From the NCBI GenBank assembly GCA_028694275.1, contig JAQUTS010000031.1, forward strand, positions 1 through 13,940: a DNA stretch of 13,940 nt, read 5' to 3'. Below the pieces are notes generated by a model. The model was given only the letters and a program-made list of their open reading frames with translations. It was not told where the DNA came from and searched no databases. The stretch is from Candidatus Gastranaerophilales bacterium (lineage in GTDB: Bacteria; Cyanobacteriota; Vampirovibrionia; Gastranaerophilales; CAJFVJ01). The position numbers were made by a program, and so were the translations under genes. Positions 1 through 8,092 of this stretch are shown piece after piece; within the stretch, counting starts at the first letter, position 1; every line of letters begins with the position of its first letter.

Positions 1-1119
1 AGTATCCCCGGCGTAGCATTCTCCACCTGAAAAAGCCAAGTCTTGACCTGCCAAAATAAGAGGATTACACCCCATCAAATTTGCACTCCAAAGTGCTGTG
101 ATAGAAACAGTTCCTCTGTTTATGTATTTGGAGCAATCAATCCCCGTATACCCTTGAACCCAATCAGAAGTAAAAAGATTTTCAGTATAGTAATTAAAAG
201 CTTTTTCAACGCCTGCTGTGTATATTTGAAAATACACTTCAGGAGGAAAAATAAACTTAATTCCTGTCAAATCCGCACCTTGCAAATTAAAACGACAGTC
301 ACCGATTTCGATAATCGCAACAAAATCAGGCTTTATCCCATGCTTGAGTAGTGTTTTAAGGGCAATACCCACAGAGATAACGACTATTTTATCTCTGTAT
401 TTTTTGATAGCTTCTATACTCTTTAATAACGAAGGCCCTGCTGATACAACAACGGCCGGCTTATCCTTAAACTTGTCCTCCAAGGCTTCGAGCTCTTCAT
501 TTTTTGCGATTGATGCCAAATTTGAAGCCGTAGACAGTGCCCAAGACGTAGATTTTTTGGCCAATTCTTTAAACCCTATCTCCATCAAACTATGAATTTG
601 AGATAATTCAGTAACCAATTCATCCAAAACAGGCTTATGATGGAAAGAATGATACGGCAAAAAATAAAGTGTCATATCATCATCTTTTGTCTTCATTGTC
701 TCTATAGATGGTTTTAAATTGAATTTGTCATGAACAAGTTTAATCTTAGGATTAGATAATGCTTCAGAAAAATCAAAAACGCCCAAGGTAATTCTCAAAA
801 TATCCATATCAGGCTCATAAACGAGGATTCGGTCCTTGGTTTCTTTAACAAATCTATTAAAAAGATAACCTAAACCAAGACCAAAAATCAGACTCACATT
901 TCCTTGTTTATAATTTTTAGCAAAAACATCCTTAGCTTGCCCCACAGGATCAATCTCATCATGGATCGGCACACCGTCTACATATATATTCAAATCATCG
1001 CACTTGGAATAATCCAAACGAAATCTATGCTGGTCAACAATTTCGTGTGCGGCGATTCTATCAGCCAAATGTTTATTATACTTGGCAATTTGTTCTAAAT
1101 TCTTCTCTAAACAGCTCAT
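1..1119 (-). CDS. Maf/DUF115 (6-hydroxymethylpterin diphosphokinase MptE-like) family protein, 3' part cut off
   Basis: The reading frame is open from an ATG at 1119 to the window edge, giving 373 residues without a stop, so the C-terminus is missing. Family marks seen: a glycine-rich FGLGLGYLF (79-87) followed by VYEPD (100-104); a second core with PAVVVSAGPSLLKSIE (221-236), KPDFVAIIEIGD (263-274) and LILAGQDLAFSGGECYAG near the end (354-371). This GxGxG...YEPD...AGPS...GQDLA order is typical of PF01973 (MAF_flag10/DUF115). Known members take part in transfer of nonulosonic sugars (pseudaminic or legionaminic acid) onto flagellin; archaeal MptE-like members are pterin pyrophosphokinases. 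Which activity applies here cannot be told, and no flagellar or sugar gene is visible in the window. There is no signal peptide, so it is probably cytoplasmic. An AAGAGG element lies about 11 bases before the ATG. It follows the 111-residue gene after 55 bases and may be the third gene of the murA operon. Confidence 0.85.
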   Translation of the reverse strand, partial: MSCLEKNLEQIAKYNKHLADRIAAHEIVDQHRFRLDYSKCDDLNIYVDGVPIHDEIDPVGQAKDVFAKNYKQGNVSLIFGLGLGYLFNRFVKETKDRILVYEPDMDILRITLGVFDFSEALSNPKIKLVHDKFNLKPSIETMKTKDDDMTLYFLPYHSFHHKPVLDELVTELSQIHSLMEIGFKELAKKSTSWALSTASNLASIAKNEELEALEDKFKDKPAVVVSAGPSLLKSIEAIKKYRDKIVVISVGIALKTLLKHGIKPDFVAIIEIGDCRFNLQGADLTGIKFIFPPEVYFQIYTAGVEKAFNYYTENLFTSDWVQGYTGIDCSKYINRGTVSITALWSANLMGCNPLILAGQDLAFSGGECYAGDT

Positions 1120-1174
1120 TCTGCAAAAAACCTCTTATTTTTAATAACCCCAAAAATCCAAAAATAATTCTGAT

Positions 1175-1510
1175 TTAATTTTCTTTTATTATGTTTCTAT
1201 CAAGTCCGAGTTCTTCCAAAGCCTTGATAAAATTTTCAGCGGCAAGTTTTTGAGTTTCAGGCGGAACTATTCTTAACAACTCAATAGTTTTAGAAATAAC
1301 AGGATCCTTATCGTACCAGCGTTTTCCCTGTATGGGTTTTACCATGTCATAAAACTTGTCCAAGGTTGATTTGCCCACGATGGATTCTATTTTTTCAAGA
1401 AAAATCTCGGCTTGCGACCTCAAATCATCTTGATAATAGCGCAAAAGTTCTATTACCTCTGATAATTTAGGATCATAATCATACCAGCGTTTGTACTGTT
1501 TTTCTTCCAT
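1175..1510 (-). CDS. Hypothetical protein with two tandem KRWYD-x-DP repeats
   Basis: This 111-residue protein has no signal peptide or membrane segment, and I do not recognise a function. It consists of two copies of one module. Copy 1 is residues 7-41 (KRWYDYDPKLSEVIELLR then a helix with QAEIFLEKIESI). Copy 2 is residues 63-98 (KRWYDKDPVISKTIELLR then KLAAENFIKALEEL). The offset is about 56 residues, and the linker contains GKSTLDKFYDMVKP. Each copy looks like a short Trp/Tyr-Asp turn followed by two amphipathic helices, which suggests a small helical, perhaps binding, protein. The ATG at 1510 is preceded by AGGA seven bases upstream, placed inside the 16-base gap after murA, so the two are very likely co-transcribed. 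The murA link hints at a cell-envelope setting but does not prove it. Confidence 0.8.
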   Translation of the reverse strand: MEEKQYKRWYDYDPKLSEVIELLRYYQDDLRSQAEIFLEKIESIVGKSTLDKFYDMVKPIQGKRWYDKDPVISKTIELLRIVPPETQKLAAENFIKALEELGLDRNIIKEN

Positions 1511-1526
1511 TGTTCTATCCTATTAG

Positions 1527-2828
1527 TTATATAGTTTTTATAAGCTCTTGAACATCCGTAACATCTATGCGCTTAATTTCAGCACCCAAGCCTGAAAATT
1601 TTTCGATGATTTTTTCGTAACCACGATCTATATGGTAAACATTTTCTATTACAGATTGTCCCTCTGCACTCAATGCAGCAACTACCAAAGATCCGCCGGC
1701 CCTCAAGTCACTGGCTCTTAAATGAGCAGCTTTTATTTTTTCTACTCCGTTTATTATAGCACTATTTCCTTCTTGGCGCACATCAGCACCCATTCTGAGG
1801 AGTTCTGTAAGCTGCATAAAACGATTTTCGTACAAATTTTCTGTTACAACACTGACCCCTTGAGCTGTCGCCAAAGCTGCCAAAAATTGTGACTGCATAT
1901 CTGTAGGAAACCCAGGGTATGGCTGTGTAACAATATTAATAGCACTTGGTCGTCTATTCATACTTACCTCGAGAGTAAAAGGTTCTATCAAAGAAATATT
2001 TGCACCCGCCTCAATAAGTTTGTTTGTAACAAAAGTAAGATGATTAGGAAAAATATTACGAATAATTGCACGTCCTCTTGTCGCAACAATTGCTGTCATA
2101 TATGTTCCTGCTTCAATTCTGTCGGGCATAGTTGTATAAACCACCGAATGAAGAGCAGATTTGTCAACACCGTTCACCACAATTTCAGAAGTTCCTGCGC
2201 CTGTTATATCAGCCCCCATAAGATTTAAGAAGTTGGCCAAATCAACAATTTCAGGTTCTTGCGCAGCATTACGTATAGATGTAGAACCTTCCGCCAAAAC
2301 TGATGCAAGCATGAGATTTTCTGTAGCACCGACACTTGGTTTATCAAGACAAATATCAGCCCCGTGGAGTCTTTTGGCTTTGACCAAAACATAACCGCCA
2401 TCCAAAGAAGCCTCTGCCCCTAAAGCCTCAAATCCTTTAATATGATAATCAACTCTTCTCTCGCCTATGGCACAGCCACCCGGAAGTGCGACTTTCGCCT
2501 CCCCGAAACGGCTCAAAAGAGCTCCCGCTACAATAAAAGACCCTCTCATCTTGCTTACAAGATCATAAGGGGCAACTGTATTATCAACACAAGAAGCATC
2601 AATTTCCATTGATTTTTCGACTTTATTCCAAGTAACTTTGGCTCCTGTATATCTAAGAACTTCAGACATTGTCTCAACATCTGTAAGATCAGGAACATTA
2701 TGTAAAACACTTACACCGTTTACCAAAAGTGATGCGGCCATAAGCTTCAGTACTGCATTTTTAGCTCCACCGATAACAACTTCGCCTCGAAGCTTTTTGC
2801 CTCCATTAATAACCAAACATTGAGACAA
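1527..2828 (-). CDS. murA: UDP-N-acetylglucosamine 1-carboxyvinyltransferase MurA
   Basis: MurA transfers enolpyruvate from PEP to UDP-GlcNAc, the first committed step of peptidoglycan synthesis, in the cytoplasm. The 433 residues are slightly longer than the usual 417-430. Family residues are present: the GAKNA loop with Lys23/Asn24, the active-site loop LPGGCAIGERRVDYHI with catalytic Cys at 119, MPDRIEAGTYM (234-244), the PGFPTDMQSQF segment with the catalytic-base Asp at 310, and RASDLRAGG (371-379). Cys rather than Asp at 119 predicts sensitivity to fosfomycin. The start is TTG at 2828, backed by a perfect GGAGG seven bases upstream; the nearby ATG is in another frame. It is the first gene of the left minus-strand cluster and diverges from ftsH. 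Identification is near certain. Confidence 0.98.
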   Translation of the reverse strand: MSQCLVINGGKKLRGEVVIGGAKNAVLKLMAASLLVNGVSVLHNVPDLTDVETMSEVLRYTGAKVTWNKVEKSMEIDASCVDNTVAPYDLVSKMRGSFIVAGALLSRFGEAKVALPGGCAIGERRVDYHIKGFEALGAEASLDGGYVLVKAKRLHGADICLDKPSVGATENLMLASVLAEGSTSIRNAAQEPEIVDLANFLNLMGADITGAGTSEIVVNGVDKSALHSVVYTTMPDRIEAGTYMTAIVATRGRAIIRNIFPNHLTFVTNKLIEAGANISLIEPFTLEVSMNRRPSAINIVTQPYPGFPTDMQSQFLAALATAQGVSVVTENLYENRFMQLTELLRMGADVRQEGNSAIINGVEKIKAAHLRASDLRAGGSLVVAALSAEGQSVIENVYHIDRGYEKIIEKFSGLGAEIKRIDVTDVQELIKTI

Positions 2829-2835
2829 GGTTAAT

Positions 2836-2840
2836 CCTCC
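2836..2840 (-). promoter_or_regulatory. Shine-Dalgarno that fixes the murA TTG start
   Basis: On the minus strand GGAGG is followed by seven bases (attaacc) and then TTG TCT CAA TGT, encoding M-S-Q-C. The only ATG nearby, inside CAATGT, is out of frame. The spacing is ideal, so TTG is the initiation codon. Confidence 0.85.
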
Positions 2841-2881
2841 AAATTCTCTCTTTTTAACAACTTTTCCTTAAGCATATTTTA

Positions 2882-2887
2882 ATTATA
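2882..2887 (-). promoter_or_regulatory. Possible murA -10 box
   Basis: The minus strand reads TATAAT here, about 54 bases before the murA start. No good -35 is seen 16-18 bases upstream (the region is T-rich), so this rests on the -10 box alone in AT-rich DNA. Confidence 0.3.
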
Positions 2888-3015
2888 AAACCAATATAAA
2901 AAAAAGGGAATAAATTTAACAATTTTAATCCATATAAACGTATTAAGGGTTTAAAAGCCGACAAAACCGGTGTTCTTAAACAAAACCCGACCATAAGGAG
3001 AGCTTAAGGCAAATA

Positions 3016-3043
3016 TTGCGGGAGTTCATTTTGGTGTTATAAT
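3016..3043 (+). promoter_or_regulatory. ftsH promoter with extended -10
   Basis: TTGCGG at 3016-3021, a 16-base spacer, then TATAAT at 3038-3043 preceded by TG and one base (TGTTATAAT). The expected transcription start is near 3050, giving a leader of about 25 bases before the ftsH ATG. Sigma-70-type consensus matches are 4/6 and 6/6 plus the TGn extension. Confidence 0.7.
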
Positions 3044-3074
3044 TTTGTAAGTATTGAAGAAAAGGGATTTTTAA

Positions 3075-4901
3075 ATGAAAAAACATCAAGCAACAGGTTT
3101 ATACATTGTTTTAATACTTCTTATTTCAACTTTGTTGACTTCTTTTTATCTTGAAAAAAATACAACTTATGAAAATATTTCTTACTCGAATTTTTTACAA
3201 AAAGTCGATAAAGGCGAAATTAAAAAAGTTGAGATTTCAGGAAAAGAACTCAATGCAACCCCTGTAAAACAAACTCAAGAATCCCCTATTCTGTACAATG
3301 TTGCTATTCCTGATAACGACACATCTATGATCTCACGACTTGAAAAACAAAATGTAGATATAAACGTCAAACAAAACGAAAACAAAGGCCAATGGATGGG
3401 GATAATCGGATCATTATTCTTCCCGATTCTTTTTCTCGTGGCTCTTATGATGATATTTAGAGGCGCACAAGGCGGCGGTTCACAAGCTATGAATTTTGGC
3501 AAAAGCAGAGCCAAAATGATGATGGACAACAAAGTCAAAGTGACCTTCAAAGATGTCGCGGGCATTGATGAAGCAAAACAAGAACTTGAAGAAATCGTAG
3601 ACTTCTTAAAAAACGGTGAAAAATACCTTGCATTGGGAGCAAAAATTCCAAAAGGTGTTCTTTTAGTTGGCTCACCCGGTACAGGTAAAACCCTTATGGC
3701 AAAAGCTGTAGCTGGAGAAGCAGGAGTTCCTTTCTTTTCAATAAGCGGCTCAGATTTTGTTGAAATGTTTGTCGGGGTCGGTGCCTCAAGGGTAAGAGAC
3801 CTTTTTGAACAAGCAAAAAAACACTCTCCTTGTATTGTTTTTATTGATGAAATCGACGCAGTAGGCCGCCAAAGAGGAGCAGGCCTAGGTGGCGGACACG
3901 ATGAGAGAGAACAAACACTTAACCAATTACTTGTTGAAATGGACGGATTTGACGGAACCACAGGAATCATCGTCGTGGCAGCTACAAACAGACCTGATAT
4001 CCTTGATAATGCCCTACTAAGACCGGGTCGTTTTGACAGACAAGTAGTAATAGACAAACCTGATATTCAAGGAAGAGAACAAATTCTTGAAGTTCATACA
4101 AAAGGCAAACCCCTTGCCGCAGAAGTCGAAATTAAAACCCTTGCCAAAAGAACCCCCGGGTTCACAGGTGCAGATCTTTCAAACTTACTAAACGAAGCGG
4201 CTCTTTTGGCTGCTCGCTATGAAAAAAAAGAAATTGAAATGGAAGATCTTGAAGCTGCAATAGACAAAATAATCGCAGGCCCTGAAAAGAAAAGCCGCAT
4301 CATCTCAGATGAAGAAAAAGAAAATACAGCTTATCATGAAGTTGGCCATGCTCTTTTATCCAAACTTCTTAAAAACTGTGATCCTTTGCACAAAGTATCT
4401 ATCATCCCAAGAGGTATGGCTCTTGGTGTCACAATGACGCTTCCTGAAAAAGATCACCTCACATACAAAAAAGACCAACTGTTAGATCAAATAACAATGC
4501 TCTTAGGCGGAAGAATCGCGGAAGAAATCATATTTGGCCCTGAGAAAATAACAACAGGTGCCCAAAATGACATCGACCGTGCTACAGAAATTGCAAGAAA
4601 AATGGTCACCTCCTATGGTATGAGTGAAAAAATGGGCCCATTAACTTTCGGAAAAAGAAATGAACATGTTTTCTTAGGCCGTGATTTTGGACATGAAAGA
4701 AACTTCTCTGAAGAAGTGGCATCCAAAATTGATCATGAAATCAAAGAAATAATAGAAAATTGCTATGGTATTGCAAAACAGCTTCTTCTTGAAAACAGAG
4801 ATATAGTCGAAGAAATATCAAAAATCCTTCTTGAGAGAGAAACTCTTGATAAAGATGAGATTGATGAGATTATGGCAAGAGTAAGAGCTCAAAGAGTTTA
4901 A
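3075..4901 (+). CDS. ftsH: ATP-dependent zinc metalloprotease FtsH
   Basis: FtsH is a membrane-anchored hexameric AAA+ protease that extracts and degrades misfolded or short-lived membrane and cytoplasmic proteins. Two membrane segments frame a short extracytoplasmic domain: residues about 8-26 and 107-128. A Gly-rich linker (130-142) leads to the AAA+ module with Walker A GSPGTGKT (199-206), pore motif MFVGVG (231-236), Walker B IVFIDE (254-259) and the second region of homology ATNRPDILDNALLRPGRFDR (303-322). The peptidase domain has HEVGH (421-425) with zinc-binding histidines, and TTGAQNDIDRAT (493-504) with the third ligand, probably Asp499. The 608 residues are a normal length without the long C-terminal tail of some homologues. 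The start is ATG with AAGGG eight bases upstream. It is monocistronic: own promoter upstream, terminator directly after the stop. Confidence 0.99.
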   Translation: MKKHQATGLYIVLILLISTLLTSFYLEKNTTYENISYSNFLQKVDKGEIKKVEISGKELNATPVKQTQESPILYNVAIPDNDTSMISRLEKQNVDINVKQNENKGQWMGIIGSLFFPILFLVALMMIFRGAQGGGSQAMNFGKSRAKMMMDNKVKVTFKDVAGIDEAKQELEEIVDFLKNGEKYLALGAKIPKGVLLVGSPGTGKTLMAKAVAGEAGVPFFSISGSDFVEMFVGVGASRVRDLFEQAKKHSPCIVFIDEIDAVGRQRGAGLGGGHDEREQTLNQLLVEMDGFDGTTGIIVVAATNRPDILDNALLRPGRFDRQVVIDKPDIQGREQILEVHTKGKPLAAEVEIKTLAKRTPGFTGADLSNLLNEAALLAARYEKKEIEMEDLEAAIDKIIAGPEKKSRIISDEEKENTAYHEVGHALLSKLLKNCDPLHKVSIIPRGMALGVTMTLPEKDHLTYKKDQLLDQITMLLGGRIAEEIIFGPEKITTGAQNDIDRATEIARKMVTSYGMSEKMGPLTFGKRNEHVFLGRDFGHERNFSEEVASKIDHEIKEIIENCYGIAKQLLLENRDIVEEISKILLERETLDKDEIDEIMARVRAQRV

Positions 4902-4913
4902 AAAATAATCAAT

Positions 4914-4943
4914 AAAAAGCGGAGCCAATTGACTCCGCTTTTT
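4914..4943. terminator. Bidirectional terminator between ftsH and the four-HTH regulator
   Basis: An 11-bp perfect stem, AAAAAGCGGAG (4914-4924) with CTCCGCTTTTT (4933-4943), closes an 8-base loop. It ends in T runs on both strands, so it can stop ftsH from the left and the convergent regulator gene from the right. Confidence 0.9.
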
Positions 4944-4962
4944 ATTTTTATAGAAAATATCA

Positions 4963-6147
4963 TTAAACTTCAACGGGTTTGTATGCTTGTACATGTTCTG
5001 GGTTGACTGATAACCATTTGAACGATGCTGTTTCTTTTTCTTCAGGCATTTTGGTAATAAATGTACCGCCATATCTGCCTCTTGCAAACTCAATAATATG
5101 TTGTTTTGCAAGGTTTTGAAGAGCTTTTCTAATAGTATTGCTGCTCACATCAAGCTCCTGAGCCAAAGCCCCCATTGCAGGAAGTTTGTCGCCCAATTTG
5201 TATTGTTTTCTGATTAAAAGCTTCAAATGTTTTTCAACTCTTTGATAATTGTAGAAGCTTGCATCTTTTGCAGGTGCAAAGATTTGGTGCTCGATGCCTT
5301 TTGGAGCTTCTTCATTTGGCATTCTGACAACAATAGTGCCGTATCGGCCTCGACGTGCGCACAAAACGCCATCTTCAATCAAAGCCTTCATTGAGTCATG
5401 AACAGTTTTGATACTTACTTTCAAAATATCTGCAAGCTCTGAATGAGAAGGTAGCCTGTCGTTAACTTTATGATTATTTTGAATATAATCTCTCAAATCA
5501 AATTCCACTTGAGATACAAGTGTTTTATTATCATCACTGTCTGAAAATTGAACATGCTCCGAATCAGAAATAACAGGAATGGATTTCAAAACCCAGTTAG
5601 CCTTATTTCCTCTGGAATTTCTGCTTGTAATGACGCCTGCTGCTGCTAAATACTCAAGCGCAAGACGTGTTGTATTAAGGGTACTGTCCAGTTTTTTAGC
5701 CAGCTCTCTTGAAGATGGCAAAGTATCTTGCGGGCAATATCCTTGCTCAATAATATATTTTTTCAAAAGATAAATTATTTTTTCACGCTTGGAAGATTGC
5801 TTTCTCAAAGAAGATTCTGCATCATCTTTGGCTTTTATCATAGTTCCGATACGCTGCTTAGATTCTACATAACCTTCATCTTCAATATATCGAATCGCAT
5901 TTTGAACCGTTCCGACACTCACGCCTGTATATGAAGAAATAACTTCTTTTTTAGGAAGAAGATTACCCAGTGAGATTTTTTTTGATTTCAAACCTTCTTC
6001 AATCCAAGATTTGAGCCAATTTGCTATTATACTGTCCTTTGTTTGAGTTTTATCTTTCAAATTAGGAAGTTTTTTAGGTAAAACCGTTACATCCAATCTT
6101 TCCAATGATGATTTTTCAATACTTTTGAACTTTTCCTTACCAACCAT
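4963..6147 (-). CDS. Putative transcription regulator with four tandem GntR-like winged-helix domains
   Basis: The 394-residue protein consists almost entirely of four winged helix-turn-helix units: about 36-105, 118-188, 208-277 and 297-368. Each has the GntR-type pattern of a helix, an LP-x(3)-E/A-L/V turn, a recognition helix and a wing: LPKKEVISSYTGVSVGTVQ (64-82), LPSSRELAKKLDSTLNTTR (143-161), LPSHSELADILKVSIKTVH (232-250), LPAMGALAQELDVSSNTIR (322-340). The last two units share the wing RGRYG(G)T and end in MP; the first has QRIGTMI. Known GntR proteins have one such N-terminal domain joined to a ligand-binding or aminotransferase-like domain; no such part is present here. ATG at 6147 has GGAG eight bases upstream. 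It stands alone, convergent with ftsH. Targets are unknown; a protein binding an extended or multi-part DNA site, or acting as a DNA-organising factor, is inference. Confidence 0.85.
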   Translation of the reverse strand: MVGKEKFKSIEKSSLERLDVTVLPKKLPNLKDKTQTKDSIIANWLKSWIEEGLKSKKISLGNLLPKKEVISSYTGVSVGTVQNAIRYIEDEGYVESKQRIGTMIKAKDDAESSLRKQSSKREKIIYLLKKYIIEQGYCPQDTLPSSRELAKKLDSTLNTTRLALEYLAAAGVITSRNSRGNKANWVLKSIPVISDSEHVQFSDSDDNKTLVSQVEFDLRDYIQNNHKVNDRLPSHSELADILKVSIKTVHDSMKALIEDGVLCARRGRYGTIVVRMPNEEAPKGIEHQIFAPAKDASFYNYQRVEKHLKLLIRKQYKLGDKLPAMGALAQELDVSSNTIRKALQNLAKQHIIEFARGRYGGTFITKMPEEKETASFKWLSVNPEHVQAYKPVEV

Positions 6148-6491
6148 TTTAACTTCTCCAACATATAATATCGATTTACTTTCTGTTTAAAACATCTAAA
6201 CCGTAAAAATTGCTAATTTTAAAAAAATAATCTTACATTTGAGTTACCGCAAATAGCCGAAATTAACTTCTGATACAAATTTTCACGTTTCTGCCGAGTT
6301 TTTATATTTCTTTACATTTAAAAAAAAATAATTATACCGAGTAATAAAAAACCTCTAAGGGGGTAGAGGTTTAAAGTCCAAAATAGAGAGTTAGAGGTCT
6401 CACTTATTTCTCTTATTCTTTTATTATATATATTTTTTTTAAAATGGGAAGGCTTTTAAGCGTATTTTTTACACTTATTAGCGATTGTTTT
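6148..6491. other. Non-coding stretch between regulator and ispD
   Basis: These 344 bases hold no credible gene. They contain the upstream region of the four-HTH regulator (6148 to about 6330, very AT-rich, no convincing promoter seen) and the 3' untranslated part of the thiL-ispD transcript with its terminator (6346-6372). The minus strand carries ACCTCTAA at 6398-6391, a sequence complementary to the terminator's 3' arm. Confidence 0.6.
6346..6372 (-). terminator. Terminator of the thiL-ispD transcript
   Basis: On the minus strand AAACCTCTA (6372-6364), loop CCCCCT, TAGAGGTTT (6357-6349) form a 9-bp stem, and the T run continues to 6346. In the plus direction no T run follows, so it acts for the minus-strand pair. 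It lies about 120 bases after the ispD stop. Confidence 0.75.
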
Positions 6492-7151
6492 TTATTTTTT
6501 AGCCAAAGCCCTTGCCAAGTCTATATCTTCAGGAGTTGTGATTTTTAAATTTTCGTAACATCCTTTAACAATATAGACAGATTTACCTGTTTTTTCGATT
6601 AATAATGTGTCATCAGTGAAGCCATGCCCTTCCCATTTGACATGCGCATCGAGTATTTCCTTGTAGCAGAAGACCTGCGGCGTTTGAACCTGCCAAAGCT
6701 GTTCTCTAATAGGAGTTTCGACTATTTTGTCCTCAATAACTTTTTTTATAGTGTCTTTAACCTGCACGGCACAAGTGGCATGGCCACACTCAATAGCCTT
6801 ATTTATGGTGGATGTAATGGTTTTTTGGCTAATAAGCGGCCTTGCACCGTCATGAATTGCAACAAAATCAGGATTTGATACCGATTTTAATCCATTTAAC
6901 ACACTATCTTGTCTAGTGGCCCCTCCGAGAATAACCTTTGATACTTTAGAAAATTTTTCAGACAAAAGTCGAATTTCATCAATCAAATTTTCGGAAGTAC
7001 AAATCACTATTTCATCAATCATAGGGTGTTTTTGGAACGCAGAAAGAGTTTTTTCAATAACAGTGCATCCGTTAAGATCAAAAAGTAATTTTTGACCATT
7101 CTTAAATCTGCTCGATGAACCTGCTGCTGCAATTATGGCTGATACTTTCAT
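6492..7151 (-). CDS. ispD: 2-C-methyl-D-erythritol 4-phosphate cytidylyltransferase IspD
   Basis: IspD joins CTP and MEP to make CDP-ME in the non-mevalonate isoprenoid pathway (cytoplasmic). The 219 residues are shorter than the 236 of E. coli but normal for the family. Seen: the nucleotide loop AAAGSSSRFKNGQK (8-21) with Arg15 and Lys21; GGATRQDSVLNGL (76-88); HDGARP (100-105); VKDTIK (131-136) with the substrate-contact Thr134; PIREQLWQVQTPQ (147-159) with Arg149; GFTDDTLL (177-184); and NLKITTPEDI (201-210) with Lys203, the counterpart of the E. coli catalytic Lys213. Its ATG overlaps the thiL stop (ATGA), so it is translationally coupled to thiL. No functional link between the two pathways is implied beyond co-transcription. 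Confidence 0.97.
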   Translation of the reverse strand: MKVSAIIAAAGSSSRFKNGQKLLFDLNGCTVIEKTLSAFQKHPMIDEIVICTSENLIDEIRLLSEKFSKVSKVILGGATRQDSVLNGLKSVSNPDFVAIHDGARPLISQKTITSTINKAIECGHATCAVQVKDTIKKVIEDKIVETPIREQLWQVQTPQVFCYKEILDAHVKWEGHGFTDDTLLIEKTGKSVYIVKGCYENLKITTPEDIDLARALAKK

Positions 7152-8086
7152 TGTGGCCCCTTTTTAAAGTGATCAAAAGACATGTTTTCAATAATTTCGC
7201 TAGTTATTTGCCTGTATTCACCATCTTTTTTGATTATCACAGGAAAATCCGATTTGGCAACAACATGCCCTATTTGATGCAAAGACAAGACCTCTTGAAG
7301 CTTAGAAAAATCTGATTCTCGCGCGCATCCGACAAGTTCATAATCCTCGCCACCGAACAAAACCCAATTATACCAATCAGAAGAGAGTTTTTTTATGTCA
7401 AAATCATACGGCACAAAATCAAAATCAACCTCTAAGGTCACAGATGAAGCCAATGCGATTTTGTATAAAGCATCCAAAAGACCATCGCTTGAATCCATTA
7501 ATGCAGGCGAATCACAAACATCAGCGATGATTGCTCCCTCTTTGATTTTGGGAGTAGGAAGCTTGTGAGCCTGAATGAATTTTTCATCAAAAGCAAGGTT
7601 TTTTTCCAAAATTTCAAGACCAGCTTTGCTGCTTCCATGGTTTCCCGTGGTAAAAATAACATCCCCCTCTTTTGCAAAAGATCTTTTTATTTGTTTTTTG
7701 GCCTTGCCTATAGCACATATGGACACAAAAACCTTGTCACTGCCTGTTATATCACCGCCAAGCACCTTAATACCGTACTTAGAGCAAGATTGTTCCACCC
7801 CTTGATAAAAACCCTCAACAAAAGAAGAATCCAAACAAGACGGCAACGAAAGAGAAATCAAAATGTAACAAGGTACACCGCCTGAAGCAGATATATCACT
7901 GAGGTTAACAGCTACAGCTTTTTGCGCAAGCTCAAAAGCACTCATTGTCGATAACCGAAAATGCACATCTTCAACAAGAGTATCTTGAGTAAAAACAAAC
8001 CCCTGGGCAAAAGCCGTATCGTCACCAATAAAGCTCGAATCCGTCAAAGTGTTTTTTATTATATTTATAAATTCTAACTCTTTCAT
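7148..8086 (-). CDS. thiL: Thiamine-monophosphate kinase ThiL
   Basis: ThiL phosphorylates thiamine monophosphate with ATP to the cofactor thiamine diphosphate. The 312 residues show the PurM-like ATP-binding fold signatures: FIGDDTAF (19-26), TQDTLVEDVHFRL (33-45), AVAVNLSDISASGGVPCYIL (57-76), a GGDITGSDK segment (canonical GGDT), the GDVIFTTGNHGSSKAGLEIL turn, LMDSSDGLLDAL and LFGGEDYELV near the C-terminus. The ATG at 8086 gives the expected N-terminus, but no Shine-Dalgarno is seen; instead a TGTTAGAAT promoter-like element ends six bases before the ATG (see the promoter entry). The downstream end overlaps ispD by four bases. No TPP riboswitch (THI box) is visible upstream; there is no room for one. 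Confidence 0.97.
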   Translation of the reverse strand: MKELEFINIIKNTLTDSSFIGDDTAFAQGFVFTQDTLVEDVHFRLSTMSAFELAQKAVAVNLSDISASGGVPCYILISLSLPSCLDSSFVEGFYQGVEQSCSKYGIKVLGGDITGSDKVFVSICAIGKAKKQIKRSFAKEGDVIFTTGNHGSSKAGLEILEKNLAFDEKFIQAHKLPTPKIKEGAIIADVCDSPALMDSSDGLLDALYKIALASSVTLEVDFDFVPYDFDIKKLSSDWYNWVLFGGEDYELVGCARESDFSKLQEVLSLHQIGHVVAKSDFPVIIKKDGEYRQITSEIIENMSFDHFKKGPQ

Positions 8087-8092
8087 TCCATA

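Noticed and set aside
43..1098. Three plus-strand frames at the left edge
   Set aside because: They lie opposite the continuous minus-strand Maf/DUF115 frame with clear family motifs.
2940..3010. Structured leader or small RNA upstream of ftsH (GGGTTT...AAACCC and repeated CCGAC/AAAACC)
   Set aside because: It lies upstream of the ftsH -35, the possible pairings are short and interrupted, and no terminator follows.
3275..4057. Long open frame on the minus strand inside ftsH (260 codons)
   Set aside because: It is fully antisense to the conserved AAA+ domain; its Ser/Pro-rich composition is what the opposite strand of such a gene yields, and no ribosome site or family motif supports it.
4818..5111. 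Minus-strand frame across the ftsH 3' end and terminator
   Set aside because: It overlaps ftsH, the terminator and the regulator gene in another frame; no independent evidence.
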